From the NCBI GenBank assembly GCA_024509875.1, contig JAMPIV010014132.1, forward strand, positions 1,057,957 to 1,121,956: a stretch of 64,000 nucleotides of DNA. The letters are read 5' to 3'. This DNA is from Oreohelix idahoensis (Eukaryota > Mollusca > Gastropoda > Stylommatophora > Oreohelicidae). Under the pieces are notes generated by a model, which made no database searches, was not told the DNA's origin, and saw nothing but the letters and a program-made list of their open reading frames with translations. A program made the position numbers and the translations under genes. Positions 24,377 through 35,207 of this stretch are shown here, piece by piece; the first letter of the stretch is position 1, and each line of letters starts with the position of its first letter.

Positions 24377-25667
24377 GATATGGGAGGCTGTCGTCCGTTG
24401 GATTTGAAGGACATTTGGAGGTTGCTCAAGTTATTGGCAGACAGAGTCCTTTGTTGGGACAATATCGGGAAGTTTGATCAATCTATCGCTGTTCAACAAT
24501 GAACATTTTATGCAGAGACAGCTGTTGGAATGCAACTTTGTGCAGACATGAAATTTACAATATTCGTATACTAGGTCATGCCCAGACCTGGTACCTTACT
24601 TGAGGATCAGAAAAAAAAACATTATATCCATGACGAAATCGTTCACGCTTATTTACCATGAGAGGGATACTATACCAATCTGACGAATATCTTCACGGGA
24701 GAAATATGAATCTGGGATTTTACGAGGAGGTCGTTTCGCTGGACAAGTGGACTCGGAAGTACTAGATCAAACCATTAGGACATTGATAAGGTCACCTCAT
24801 CAGTTTATTCGGTCACTCGTTGGAAATTAACATTTCGTCTCTATCATTATATATTGACACTATCTCTGCAATGTGTCTCACACGAGTGAAGGTCGGACAT
24901 TTTCGACGTTGAATTCATGTCCAAGAGTCCTAGTTAACTGAATAATTAGTGAACGATTCAATGTGATATTGCGTAGAACGATGCATTGGAGTTACATCGT
25001 GGAGTGGATACTCATGGTCGATTCAGATAATTGATGTTTTTTGTAACGTCATGGTTGTTGGTCCTATTATTGTTGGGCAAATCTCGCTTCTTTTGTGTTA
25101 TATGTTTCTTTTCTTTGTCTCTTGCGGGCGACTGTTTAGGAGGCATTTTACGTTTCAGTGTCGTATTTCTATAGGTTGATTGCATTAATTTCTTTCAGGG
25201 ATTCAGCATTTAGTGCTGTCGTGATTACCGCTCTGTTTGAAATTAAGGCTTTCATGCGTGTTAGCTGTGCTGTGATTTGTCGTATTTTTTTAAATTTCAA
25301 TTTTGTTTGGAAATTTAGTCTGGCGTGGGTCTTTCCTGGCTATCTTTTGTAAAATTTACATTAATGGTAAAAGTGATTTGTCGTTTTGTCTCGTTTATTA
25401 CTGGTGGAAACTTTAATTTTTTTTTGTCTTAGAATTTTTGACTATTTACAATTTTGTCGTTTCCTTATTTTGTTTCCATCCATGTCTTTCGTTATTCATG
25501 GCATGTGATAATTTTCCTTTGCAGCATACATATGATTCATTATTTATTGATCAACTATAATACAATAATATTGCTTGTTATATATCCTACGATTCTTGTG
25601 GATAACAAGAAGCATAATCATACACGATAATTATATCACGTCTAAGTGAGTTGTGCAGGTGATATAG

Positions 25668-25758
<91 letters not shown>

Positions 25759-25872
25759 CATTGTGACTACACCAATCAGACACACTATCCCATAGTGTGA
25801 TGGACTAAGTAAGGCAGAGGATAACATAGATATTGATTTATTGTTTATAAAAGTTATACTTCTTAGTATACT
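24377..25872 (+). other. Element C 5' leader with primer-binding site
   Basis: Four bases after the LTR the sequence reads TGGGAGGCTGTCGTCCG (24381-24397), which resembles the tRNA-Pro type primer-binding site. The rest of the 1.5-kb leader has no convincing gene. It ends with a (TA)n block (25669-25755) 117 bases before gag. Confidence 0.6.
25669..25755. repeat. (TA)n microsatellite in the element C leader
   Basis: About 43 uninterrupted TA units just upstream of the gag start. Confidence 0.97.
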
Positions 25873-28800
25873 ATGGCGACTCTTGACTATTTTATTAAAC
25901 AAGGAAAGGCACTGAGTATGGAAGGTGATATTTTAAAAAATTTTGCTTTGACTGCATATGAAAAAGCAGAGGCAAAAGAAGAAAGAGAAAGAAATGAGAA
26001 AAAAGAAAGAGAAGAAAGGGAATTTTCTATGGCGCAAGAAAAAGCAAATAAGGAAGAAAGAATTCGTATGGCAGAAATCGCTGCGGAACGAGAGAAAATG
26101 GAACATGAAAAGGCAATTCGTTTAGCTGAAATTGCTGCCGAGGAGGCAAAATTTGAAAGGGAGAAAGCTTTTGAGGTTGAGAAACTTCGTTTTCAACAAC
26201 ATCATGTTTCCCATGATTCTGATAGTAATGGTTCATCGAAGAAGGCAATCACAACCCCTAATTTTAATTTAAGACTACCACCCTTTTCTCCTCCTCACGA
26301 CGATATAAGTTTTTATTTATTAAGATTTCAGGAAAGAGTCTCTTGCTTAAATATTGATAAAGATTCGTGGTCTGGTGTTTTTTCGGGTCTCCTCACAGGT
26401 GATGCAGTTGGGGTCTATCTGGGTATAGACCAAGATAAAAGACATGATTTTCAGGTCGTAAAGGCAGCATTTATACGCAGATATGGTCTGGATCAGGAAG
26501 GCTATAGACAAAAGTTTCGATCCATGTTGCCGGTAGAGGGTAAAAATTTTGAGGATTTTGTTTCCTCCATAAAACTATGTCTCCAAAGATGGGTTGAACA
26601 GGCTTCTATCCCTAAAACTTTTGAAGGATTATGTGATCTCTTATTAAGAGATAAAATTGTTTCTTCGGTAAACCAGGATATTGTATCATTCTTACAAGAA
26701 CGTAATCCGACTAGTATCGAGGAAATGGAAAAATTAGGTCAACAATTTTCCGTTGCTCATCCAAACTTGTCATTGAGCAGAGCAAAAGTCTTGGACTCAT
26801 CTACTGCGTGTGCTGCGACGCACGGGAGATCGCGCACTCGTAGTTTAGATAGACGATATAATCATAGAGAAAATAATCACACATCCTATAGGGGTAAATA
26901 TAATTTTTACCATAATCGCTCACCTTCACGGGGTAGAGACAGGCATAATTTCAACAATTATAACAATAACCAATGGTATCGAAATAACCAGTATTCACAC
27001 AACAAATATACTGACAATCATAATTTGTCACCGCGGGGTGGCCATTATGACAGGGACAACAATGGACATTCTCATTCAGACAATTTTTCAGATCGCAGAA
27101 GATCTCACTTCGTTAGAAGTCATAATAGAGCACGCTCACAAGCCAATGCTTGTCAGACGGTAGATAGAAATGTCAGTAATGATATTCATTCAACCAATAA
27201 TCACGCCAATGCGTGTAACGTTGATTTAGAAAATTCTAATAATTGTACAGAATGTAAGATGTTATTTCAACCTGGAGCTACACCACGGCTTAAATGTGGA
27301 CATGTCTTACCAGTGTTGTCATCTTATGACGGTGTTGGTACTCTCACTTTACATAATGGGTTTTTGTTTAACACTCCAATTAAAATTTTAAGGGACACGG
27401 GTTGCACAACTGTCGGGATAAGAAGGTCGTTAATCCCTCCGTCGTGTTTCACTGGAACGTCAGTGAAATGCATAACTTTCGGAGGCACGGTAGAGGTATA
27501 TCCCATGGCCGACGTAACAATTACCACGCCATTCTTTACTGGGAAAGTTCGTGTATGTGTTCTCAACCAGCCTTGCTGTGACTTGATTTTGGGAAACATA
27601 AAGGGTATAAAAGAATGTTCTACTGATGAAATTTCTGCATGGGAAAGAGAATATCTTTCTTTATCCAATGCTGTGACTACTAGAGCACAGTTGGTTGCAG
27701 AAGCAAATGAACTTAATGATAGCAATAATATCCCACACATGACAACAAGTCATTACATAGATAAAAATGCATTCATTAACCAACAAAAAGATGACTCTTC
27801 TTTGGGACGTTTATTCACTTTAGCTACGGCTAAAACTATTACACAGACAAATAATGCCAGACATTGGTATCAATTTCATGACAATATTTTGATACGTTGT
27901 TTTGACAATTATTCTTCAGTACTCAGACAAATTGTAGTACCTACGTCATTTCGATCACTAGTTTTATCTAATGCACATGATGTTCCTTTTGCGGGTCATA
28001 TGGGGATTGCCCGCACAGCTTATAGATTGATGGCACATTTTTTTTGGCCAGGGGTTCATAAGGACGTCGCAACGTTTTGTAAATCATGCACTGTTTGTCA
28101 GGGAGTTGCACGGAAGGGTGCGCATCAGTTTGCACCCCTACAGACCACAGATATCTCTGTGCGTCCTTTTTATAAGATGGCTGTCGACATAATCGGGCCT
28201 CTTCCGGTGTTATCATCCAGAGGATTCCGCTTCATCTTAACGTGTATCGATCTATGCACCAGATGGCCTGAAGCCATACCTGTTAAGTCCATAACAACAA
28301 TGTCGGTGACTGATGCATTATTATCGATATTTTCACGTATCGGATTTCCTGAAGAGCTTCTGTCAGATCATGGCACGCAATTCACTTCAGGTATGTTCTC
28401 GGAAATTTGTGATGTGCTTCACATCCGTCATACATTGAGTGCCAGATTAAATCCGCAATCAAACGGAGTTGTAGAACGCTGGAATTCTACATTAAAACAG
28501 ATGTTGGGCAAAGTAACAACAATGTTTCCCCATGATTGGGACCGGTTGATACCAGCGGTTCTCTTTGCGTATAGAGAAGTTCCTAATCGTCAAACCGGAT
28601 TCTCACCATTTCAATTAGTTTTCGGGGCTAATCCAAGAGGACCAATGTCTATCTTACATGATTTGGTGATAACAAATGATGATAATACGATTACGAAATC
28701 TAGTCACCAATATGTCACAGATCTACGCCAATGCATTGTGGACGCATGTGAAATCGCGACTGAAGCATCAGAATTAGCAAAATATAAGACTCGGTCGCGT

Positions 28801-29073
28801 ATTAATCGTGATAGAAGATTAACATCATTATCGATTAACGATGAAGTTTTTGTTCTCTTGCCACTTAAAGGTGATCATTTGTTGGTTACGTGGCAAGGTC
28901 CTTTTAAAGTTGTGGGTAAGAAAACCGACGTAGATTACATCATCGACATTAGGGGTAAAAGAAAAACATTCCACACTAACATGTTACAACCGTACATTTC
29001 TCGACCTCTTCCACTCAAACATATTGGGAATCTATCACAAATCAATCTCCGCATCTGGCATCTATTGCTTTAG
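25873..29073 (+). CDS. gag-pol: Element C Gag-protease-integrase polyprotein
   Basis: The 1066-residue frame starts MATLDYFIKQ. Domains in order: charged coiled coil (about 28-108), capsid-like region (about 130-300), Arg/Asn/His-rich basic region (about 315-425), C458-x2-C461-x13-C475-G-H477 motif, aspartic protease with D508-T-G and LILG at 571-574, TR-x-Q linker (603-606), integrase zinc module (H702, H709, C739, C742), DD35E core (D772, D832, E868) and GPF module (1009-1011). Gag, protease and integrase are fused without a frameshift. The frame stops soon after the GPF module, and reverse transcriptase continues in the -1 frame. No canonical slippery heptamer is visible in the 120-base overlap. 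Confidence 0.93.
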   Translation: MATLDYFIKQGKALSMEGDILKNFALTAYEKAEAKEERERNEKKEREEREFSMAQEKANKEERIRMAEIAAEREKMEHEKAIRLAEIAAEEAKFEREKAFEVEKLRFQQHHVSHDSDSNGSSKKAITTPNFNLRLPPFSPPHDDISFYLLRFQERVSCLNIDKDSWSGVFSGLLTGDAVGVYLGIDQDKRHDFQVVKAAFIRRYGLDQEGYRQKFRSMLPVEGKNFEDFVSSIKLCLQRWVEQASIPKTFEGLCDLLLRDKIVSSVNQDIVSFLQERNPTSIEEMEKLGQQFSVAHPNLSLSRAKVLDSSTACAATHGRSRTRSLDRRYNHRENNHTSYRGKYNFYHNRSPSRGRDRHNFNNYNNNQWYRNNQYSHNKYTDNHNLSPRGGHYDRDNNGHSHSDNFSDRRRSHFVRSHNRARSQANACQTVDRNVSNDIHSTNNHANACNVDLENSNNCTECKMLFQPGATPRLKCGHVLPVLSSYDGVGTLTLHNGFLFNTPIKILRDTGCTTVGIRRSLIPPSCFTGTSVKCITFGGTVEVYPMADVTITTPFFTGKVRVCVLNQPCCDLILGNIKGIKECSTDEISAWEREYLSLSNAVTTRAQLVAEANELNDSNNIPHMTTSHYIDKNAFINQQKDDSSLGRLFTLATAKTITQTNNARHWYQFHDNILIRCFDNYSSVLRQIVVPTSFRSLVLSNAHDVPFAGHMGIARTAYRLMAHFFWPGVHKDVATFCKSCTVCQGVARKGAHQFAPLQTTDISVRPFYKMAVDIIGPLPVLSSRGFRFILTCIDLCTRWPEAIPVKSITTMSVTDALLSIFSRIGFPEELLSDHGTQFTSGMFSEICDVLHIRHTLSARLNPQSNGVVERWNSTLKQMLGKVTTMFPHDWDRLIPAVLFAYREVPNRQTGFSPFQLVFGANPRGPMSILHDLVITNDDNTITKSSHQYVTDLRQCIVDACEIATEASELAKYKTRSRINRDRRLTSLSINDEVFVLLPLKGDHLLVTWQGPFKVVGKKTDVDYIIDIRGKRKTFHTNMLQPYISRPLPLKHIGNLSQINLRIWHLLL

Positions 29074-29120
29074 TTGATGAAGTAGCAACTAGTTTCGCGG
29101 ATGTACCGCTTGATTTTCCT

Positions 29121-30551
29121 GTGGTACCTATCCAAGCCTCTGAAACTTGGAAGGATGTAATCATTTGTAACGATTTACCTTCAGATCAGAAGAATCAGAT
29201 TCTCAATCTATTGAAATCTTTTGAAGATGTATTATCTGATCTGCCTGGACGAACTAACATTATGTCTCACGAAATAAAATTATCGGATCCCACTCCTATT
29301 AAGTTACGACCGTATGCAATTCCTTTGCATATCAGAGAGCAGGTTGACAGCGAGGTCGACAATATGTTGAAAATGGGGATAATCTCTCCATCAGATTCTC
29401 CATTTTGTTTTCCGATGGTGGCAGTACGGAAGAAAGACAAATCCATTCGTATATGCATTGATTTCCGTCGACTAAATAAAGTCACGATATCAGATTCTGA
29501 ACCAATGCCTGTGCTGGAGGACTTGCTACCTCATTTAGCTTCTGCTACTTTCTTTAGCAAATTCGATTTATCAAAAGGGTATTGGCAGATCCCTTTGACC
29601 GAAGAATGTAAACCGTTGACGGCATTTGCAACAGCGAAGGGTTTGTTCCAATACAATGTCATGTGTTTTGGGCTCAAAAATGCACCTGCAACTTTTGTAC
29701 GGATGATGCGTCGAGTATTTGGGAACCGTTCTGACCTAATATCTTATATAGATGATATTTGCATGTTTCATGACACATGGGAAGAGCATGTAGATGGTAT
29801 ACAATCTTTACTCCTGACACTAAGAATACACAATCTCACAGCCCGTCCATCCAAAATAGAAATTGGATTCAATGAAATTTCATTTCTAGGACACAAAATT
29901 GGCAGACATGTAATACAGCCTGATGAATCTAATTTAAAACGCATACTTGATCTTACAATTCCAACTACAAAGAAGCAAGTACGGAGTCTATTAGGATTGG
30001 TGAATTTTTACCACAAGTTTATTCCAAGGTTCTCGTCTTTGACTGCTGTCTTATCTGATCTAACTAAAAGAGGTATGCCTAACAAAGTAGTTTGGACAGA
30101 ACAATGTAACCATGCATTACAAAACATTAAGACTCATTTTTCACAGTATCCTATATTAAGACTGCCAGATTTAAAAAGATCATTTACTGTTGTAACAGAT
30201 GCTTCGCTCCATGCAATAGGCGGGTGTTTGGGACAAAGTTTTGATGGCAAGTTTCATCCGATTTACTACTTGAGTAGGAAACTGTCGGAAGCCGAATCTA
30301 AATACTCTATTTTCGACAGAGAACTTTTGGGTATAGTATGGACTTTGAATAAACTTCAAAAGTATGTGGTAGGTACGCATTTTACTATAATGACAGATCA
30401 GAGAGCGTTAACATATCTCCAAACCTGTAAATCACCAAGTGCAAGACTTACGAGATTCGCATTGCAGTTGCAAGCGTATGACTTTGATATCGTCCATATA
30501 GAAGGACATAATAATGTAATCGCTGATACTCTGTCGAGAGTAATACATTGA
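29121..30551 (+). CDS. pol: Element C reverse transcriptase and RNase H
   Basis: The frame gives 476 residues from 29121 but is open upstream, from about 28953, in the -1 frame relative to integrase. It has reverse transcriptase with D149 in the FSKFDLSKGYWQ motif and YIDD at 209-212, then RNase H with D360, E401, D426 and a terminal ADTLSR. All catalytic residues are present. There is no ATG at its beginning, so translation would need a frameshift from the upstream polyprotein. Element A has the same junction in one frame, so a recent one-base insertion is an equally good explanation. Confidence 0.92.
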   Translation: MVPIQASETWKDVIICNDLPSDQKNQILNLLKSFEDVLSDLPGRTNIMSHEIKLSDPTPIKLRPYAIPLHIREQVDSEVDNMLKMGIISPSDSPFCFPMVAVRKKDKSIRICIDFRRLNKVTISDSEPMPVLEDLLPHLASATFFSKFDLSKGYWQIPLTEECKPLTAFATAKGLFQYNVMCFGLKNAPATFVRMMRRVFGNRSDLISYIDDICMFHDTWEEHVDGIQSLLLTLRIHNLTARPSKIEIGFNEISFLGHKIGRHVIQPDESNLKRILDLTIPTTKKQVRSLLGLVNFYHKFIPRFSSLTAVLSDLTKRGMPNKVVWTEQCNHALQNIKTHFSQYPILRLPDLKRSFTVVTDASLHAIGGCLGQSFDGKFHPIYYLSRKLSEAESKYSIFDRELLGIVWTLNKLQKYVVGTHFTIMTDQRALTYLQTCKSPSARLTRFALQLQAYDFDIVHIEGHNNVIADTLSRVIH

Positions 30552-30803
30552 AATACGTAACTGTCCTGGGTACAGGAAGTGACAACAAACATTGTTTATG
30601 TTCATAATCAATTGATAGGTAGATTATATAGCGATATTTTCGTAGCATTAATATGTTGCTCACAAGTTGTTGCCACATATTTTAACTGCATTTCACTCAT
30701 CGTGATATCATTTCACTCATTGCTTGAATTTGATTTTCCTTTTTATCATTATAGTTAAGTATAGTTAATGATGGCCTGGAAACCTGCAGTTTCCAGTAGC
30801 GCG

Positions 30804-30817
30804 CAAGGGGGGTAATA
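30804..30817 (+). promoter_or_regulatory. Polypurine tract of element C
   Basis: CAAGGGGGGTAATA sits directly before the 3' LTR at 30818. The 250 bases between the RNase H stop and this tract hold no other recognised feature. Confidence 0.6.
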
Positions 30818-31452
30818 TGTGGTGTCTGCCCATGCACACCACATGTTAGATTTATTGAGTTTGAGTTAGTGCTGATAAATGCGGCACTATTTGGGATATT
30901 GAAAATAAGGCGCACCGGAAAATGACAAAGAGATGTTTATAATGTGTATGGCCAAGGTGTTAAGAAAAAACCTTGAGCTTTGTGGCCGCTGTGTTTTCTT
31001 GTAAGTTCCATTGGGAACATATTGCGAAGTGTTCACCTTTCTAAATGGATGTGGTTTGTACAAGAGGAGGAATACTCTTGGCATATGATTAATACTGTAT
31101 TGATGAGGTTTGGTAATTAAGGATTAATCTTGACGAACGCTTCTGTATGCTACAAGGAATATACGTTATTAAAGGATGTTGAGTTCGTTAAAAAGGAAGA
31201 CTGTTTTAGTTCGTCATTGGTGATTGGGTCAGTTAAAGAACCCACATGTATGTTGTTGAGTATGGAATAAAACTATAATCGTTGGGTCACCCTGGACGTA
31301 ACAGAATAACGAGCATTATTATGAAACAACAGCAGGAGTAATCAAATATACATTAACATAATCAACATATACTTGAACTGTGGACAGGGGTAGCAATTTA
31401 TCTGAAATAATAAAAACGAACCCACAATATATTCAAACAGCGCCCCACCACA
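30818..31452 (+). repeat. Element C 3' LTR
   Basis: Second LTR copy, followed by the TSD ATTGT at 31453-31457. Confidence 0.93.
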
Positions 31453-32012
31453 ATTGTGTACATTCAAAGGCTTGACGCCATTTGTAGAAGATAGTCCCTA
31501 GAGCAGGACGTTGTGTATTTCTGGAAAAGTGATTAGCCTTATTAAAGCAAATATATATTAAAGTAATAGGCATCACAGTTCAGCCAGCAATATATCTGGA
31601 ATCTGCTATTCAACGTACCTGTGTTTTTTCATTGAATTTCTGGTAAGACCGACATTATTCATATATATTTTGTTTAAAAATGTGAGTGAGAGATGCTGCC
31701 ATCACGACTGTAAGTAATCAGGTCCCAAGCTGAGTTAGGCAGGGCCTGAAGGTATAATTAGGCTATAACACATTGCCAGTTTTGTAAATGCACATGTTTT
31801 GTGAAATAAAAAGGTTTTCTTAGGTGACCAGAGGGACACAGCTCACCTATCCTATTGTATGGCAGAAAAGACAGATTAATAATATTATTGCAGATGCAGG
31901 GCCGCCTTTGTAGGAGAGTCATGTGAACAACACTGGTACACTGTGGAATGGATGTGCTGGATGGGTCCATTACATATGACCTAGCTCTTTATTTCTTATG
32001 TATTCTCTTTTG

Positions 32013-32022
32013 TATATATAAA
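32013..32022 (+). promoter_or_regulatory. TATA-like promoter element in the D LTR
   Basis: TATATATAAA occurs here and at 39018 in the other copy, about 540 bases upstream of the AATAAA. This spacing fits a U3 promoter followed by an R region. The role is inferred from position only. Confidence 0.35.
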
Positions 32023-32079
32023 ACACAGTTGAAGTAAGATATCAACAAGGAGACATTATTTCATTGTTACAGGGTTTTT

Positions 32080-32104
32080 ATCTGGCACTAGTTCGGTGCC
32101 AGAT
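32080..32104 (+). promoter_or_regulatory. Conserved 5' hairpin in the D LTR
   Basis: ATCTGGCAC pairs perfectly with GTGCCAGAT across a 7-base loop. The 3' LTR has the same stem at 39085-39109. The old D-like LTR has a related stem at 10887-10911, where one C:G pair is T:A and one pair is G:U, with one mismatch. It lies about 60-90 bases after the TATA-like element. Confidence 0.5.
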
Positions 32105-32524
32105 GTCTATGAGAAGCAGTGTGAAGTCGTTTCATGCACAGTAGTGACAGGGACCTGCAGAGTCTACCCTGTTACTTTTGGCCATTATCATAGCGAAATA
32201 GTGTGACACCAAGTTTACAGACTGTTCAAGTGTGCCCAGATAAGTAAAATATCTGGCACCCTAACTCTACATCAGCTTTAAAACCAGCACACTCCTGGAT
32301 AACAAGAATAAACTATTTCCCCAGAGAACTTAACAGTGACATTGTATATTAAAGAGACTGGGAGTGATTATAGAATCCCAAACAGCCACCCAGTGTTAGA
32401 AACCAGTAATAGACAAATTTTAGGAACACTATTAGTATAGTTAAACAGTATTTGTTTGGACAATTGTCCCTTTGGGTCTAAAATTTACATTTTGTATATA
32501 TCTTGAATTCTTTTCATTTAAAAG

Positions 32525-32563
32525 TCCTGACCAGAAGAATACTAGGTTCAGGACCAAATAAAT
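32525..32563 (+). terminator. Hairpin and polyadenylation signal in the D LTR
   Basis: GTCCTGACC pairs with GGTTCAGGAC (one bulged T), and AATAAA follows at 32558-32563. The 3' LTR copy is at 39529-39567. In the old D-like LTR (11352-11390) the stem is GTTCTGACC with GGTTCAGAAC, a compensatory C:G to T:A change. Confidence 0.55.
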
Positions 32564-32886
32564 CATACAGAAAATTATTAATTGTACAAATTTATCCTAG
32601 GTGTTATTTCCTTTAATCATAGACCTTAATACTTCTTTGTATAGATGTGTATTATTGTTAAAGTACCCTCACACCACACTTGCATATCCCTAGACATTAG
32701 ACGTAGTTATCATTCATACTAATCAAGAATAAGTCTGCTTGAGGCCATAAGGTGGTAGCAGCAAGGTAACCTGATAACTCAACCCTAATTTTGTTAGCAT
32801 CAGGGACCTTCACAGCTGGCCTCATTCAGTACAATAAGGAATCATATCAACATCATTTCATAACATCAAAATCCACCACAATAAAT

Positions 32887-32908
32887 TGGGGTCTCTTCTT
32901 CCGGGATT
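32887..32908 (+). promoter_or_regulatory. Primer-binding site of element D
   Basis: Six bases after the 5' LTR the sequence reads TGGGGTCTCTTCTTCCGGG. It begins TGG and resembles the tRNA-Pro type site of gammaretroviruses (TGGGGGCTCGTCCGGGA). The tRNA is not confirmed. Confidence 0.5.
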
Positions 32909-33114
32909 TGAATTTGTTAGTTGTTTAGAAATTCAAATATTGTAGCACAAGTGTCTCCAAAAGTTATAAAAGTATTTAAAAGGGAAAATAAAAGCTGATG
33001 AACTGTTAAGAGCCAGTAATTAGTTAATTGATTGGTTAATTAATTAATTAGAGTTAGTACTCTGTTAATTAAGAGTTTTGAAAATTGTATTAGAACATTT
33101 TAAAGATTGATATT

Positions 33115-34310
33115 ATGGCAGACCTAGCGAAGTTCAGATCTGCTGCTGTGCTGGCTGCAAAAGAGATGAATATGGATGGACCAGAGTTGGTTCAGTATGT
33201 CACTTCAGTGGTGGATAAATTTATTGCACGAGAAGAGAATAGGCTAGCTGCAGAAAGAAAATTAGAAGTTGAGAAAGAAATTAAAAGGTTGCAGATTGAG
33301 GCTGACAAAGAGGCTAGGGCATTGGAGGCGGACCGGGAGGCTGAAATAAAACGGCTCCAGTATGAAGAGAAGAAGTTAGAAGCCGAGGAAAGAAAACAGG
33401 CTGCAGAGAGGGAAGCAGAAGATAAACGGTTACAAAGGGAACATGAGTTACGACTAAGGGAGTTGGAGTTACAGGGCCATGCTCCTGAAAATGGTGCCAG
33501 CTCTTCTACCTCCGATGCCACTGCTAGTCAGGGAGCCTCAACTTCAGCTATGGGTTCCATTTAGACCATTTTGTTGAGAGGGACGATGACATTGAGTCAT
33601 TTTTGTCTAGATTTGAGGTTTTGGCCACCACCTATGGGTTGGAGAAGGAAAGGTGGAGTTTAAAGTTATCTCATGGTCTTAGGGGAACATCTTATGAAGT
33701 GTTTGCCAAGATGAGCAAAGACGACCAAGACAATTATGACATGTTAAAGCAGGCTCTTTTGCTAAGGTATGAAAAGAACGGAGAATTTTACAGGAAAAAG
33801 TTTAGAAATGCCAAGCTACTGTCGGGTGAGACCTATCACCAGTTCTCTGCACGTTTAGAGACGTACTTGGAGAAATGGACTGCTCTGGGGAAAACCCAAG
33901 ATCTTAAAGAGATGATCCTTATTGAGCAATTGAGAGAGTCCATGGCTCCAGACTTGAGAAAGTTTCTCATGGAACAGGGTGCAGAGGGGCTGGGTGAGTT
34001 ACTTAATGTCGCTGAGAGGTATCAGGCAGCCCAGGCAGCGGTAGCTGGCGCTAAAAAGAAACAGATTGACAATTATAAGGCTCCACAAAACTCTAACAGA
34101 TTTGATAACAAAGATCAGGGGAACAAAGGTAAGTACAATTTTGATAGGCCACTCAATGATTTTAGAAACAAAACCCCACAATTCAATGATAGGAAATATG
34201 ACGAAAGAAAACCTTTTCATCAAGGTAGATTATATTGTAAATGGTGTAAGAGGCAAGGTCATGACATCAAATTTTGTCATAAGAAAACTTCTGGATTTGC
34301 TGCTATGAAG
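33115..34310 (+). pseudogene. gag: Element D gag (one frameshift)
   Basis: Starts MADLAKFRSAAV at 33115, with a Glu/Arg/Lys coiled coil to about residue 125. The frame changes near 33555, then continues from about 33567 in another frame with a capsid- or SCAN-like helical region (RFEVLATTYGLE, FHQFSARLETYLEKW type motifs). A CCHC knuckle C-x2-C-x4-H-x4-C (YCKWCKRQGHDIKFC) lies at about 34231-34275. This gag type differs from that of A, B and C and matches element E. Confidence 0.82.
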
Positions 34311-34369
34311 ATGGAGAACAAGGGAAAAAAAGACAAACCTACTGGACAGCAGGAACCTTATCACCAACC

Positions 34370-35207
34370 AGTGTGTGAGGATGTAGTCTGCAATGGGATC
34401 ACCATTAGGTGTCTCTATGATACATGGTTAGATTTTGATTCTGTTGTGAGTGCGCATTTGGTGAACCCAGATCAGTATACCACAGAAACAGTGGAGATAC
34501 AAGGGGCGACCAAGCACATACCACTTATGACACTTCCCATTGCCAGGATAAAGGTGAAAACTCGCTATGTGGAAGGAGTAATCAGAGCAGCAGTGATCGA
34601 CGCACCCATATACCCTCTGATATTGGGGTGTCGTTATGTCTTCTTGGGGGCTCCCAAGAGACCTCTGGTCATGGGAACAGCGCAGACCAGATCACAGTCC
34701 AAGAAGGAAGAATATGAACCTATAAATACTCACCCAGAAGAGATGAGGAAGGCACAGGCTGAGGATAGGTCACTGAAGCCGTGCTTTCAAAAATTGCGTA
34801 ACTGCCATACACCTCCAAGCAAAGGAGATATTTACATGAAGAATACATTGTTATATAGGAAGGCCGGAACTGGTTCAAATGGTCACGGACAACTGGTACT
34901 TCCCAAGATGTTTAGGGCAGACGTAATACGGAGTTTACATGTTGGAAAAGATGGGGACCACGAGAAAGTAGGTACCATCTGCCAAAAAGTAGCTGAAAAA
35001 TATTATTGGCCAGATGAAAAGATAATTATTGAGAATTTTGTCGAAGCCTGCGGCATATTTCATGAGGGAACACCCACAAGTGGGGACAATAATAATCAGG
35101 ACCTAGAAACGCCACGGGGCAAACCTAGGCCTGAAAATAGAAAGAAAAATAAAATAAATAATGTAGACAAAGTGGAATGGGAACCCCCTTTTCACACACA
35201 GTCTTAA
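34370..35207 (+). pseudogene. Element D protease and integrase zinc module
   Basis: The same frame continues with a protease in which the active site reads D-T-W instead of D-T-G (LYDTWLDFD), so it should be inactive. The second motif LILG is kept. A TR-x-Q linker (TRSQ) follows, then an integrase zinc-binding module near 34830-35075 (LHVGKDGDH, then CGIFH) in which the second Cys of the C-x2-C pair is replaced by Phe. After about 35080 the sequence no longer resembles integrase, and the frame ends at 35207. Confidence 0.8.

Larger units (their letters stand above)
23741..31452 (+). mobile_element. Element C: near-intact LTR retrotransposon
   Basis: A 7.7-kb plus-strand element with 635-bp LTRs (TGTGGTG...CACCACA) and a perfect TSD ATTGT (23736-23740 and 31453-31457). 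It is inserted in the 5' LTR of element D. Two open frames cover gag-PR-IN and RT-RNaseH. LTR copies differ by about eight substitutions by eye, so the element is recent. Confidence 0.94.
31458..32880 (+). repeat. Element D 5' LTR, segment 4
   Basis: Matches 38460-39885. It contains a TATA-like element (32013-32022), a perfect 9-bp hairpin (32080-32104), and a hairpin (32525-32555) followed by AATAAA (32558-32563). This suggests the U3-R-U5 core is in this part. It ends ATCCACCACA. Confidence 0.92.
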
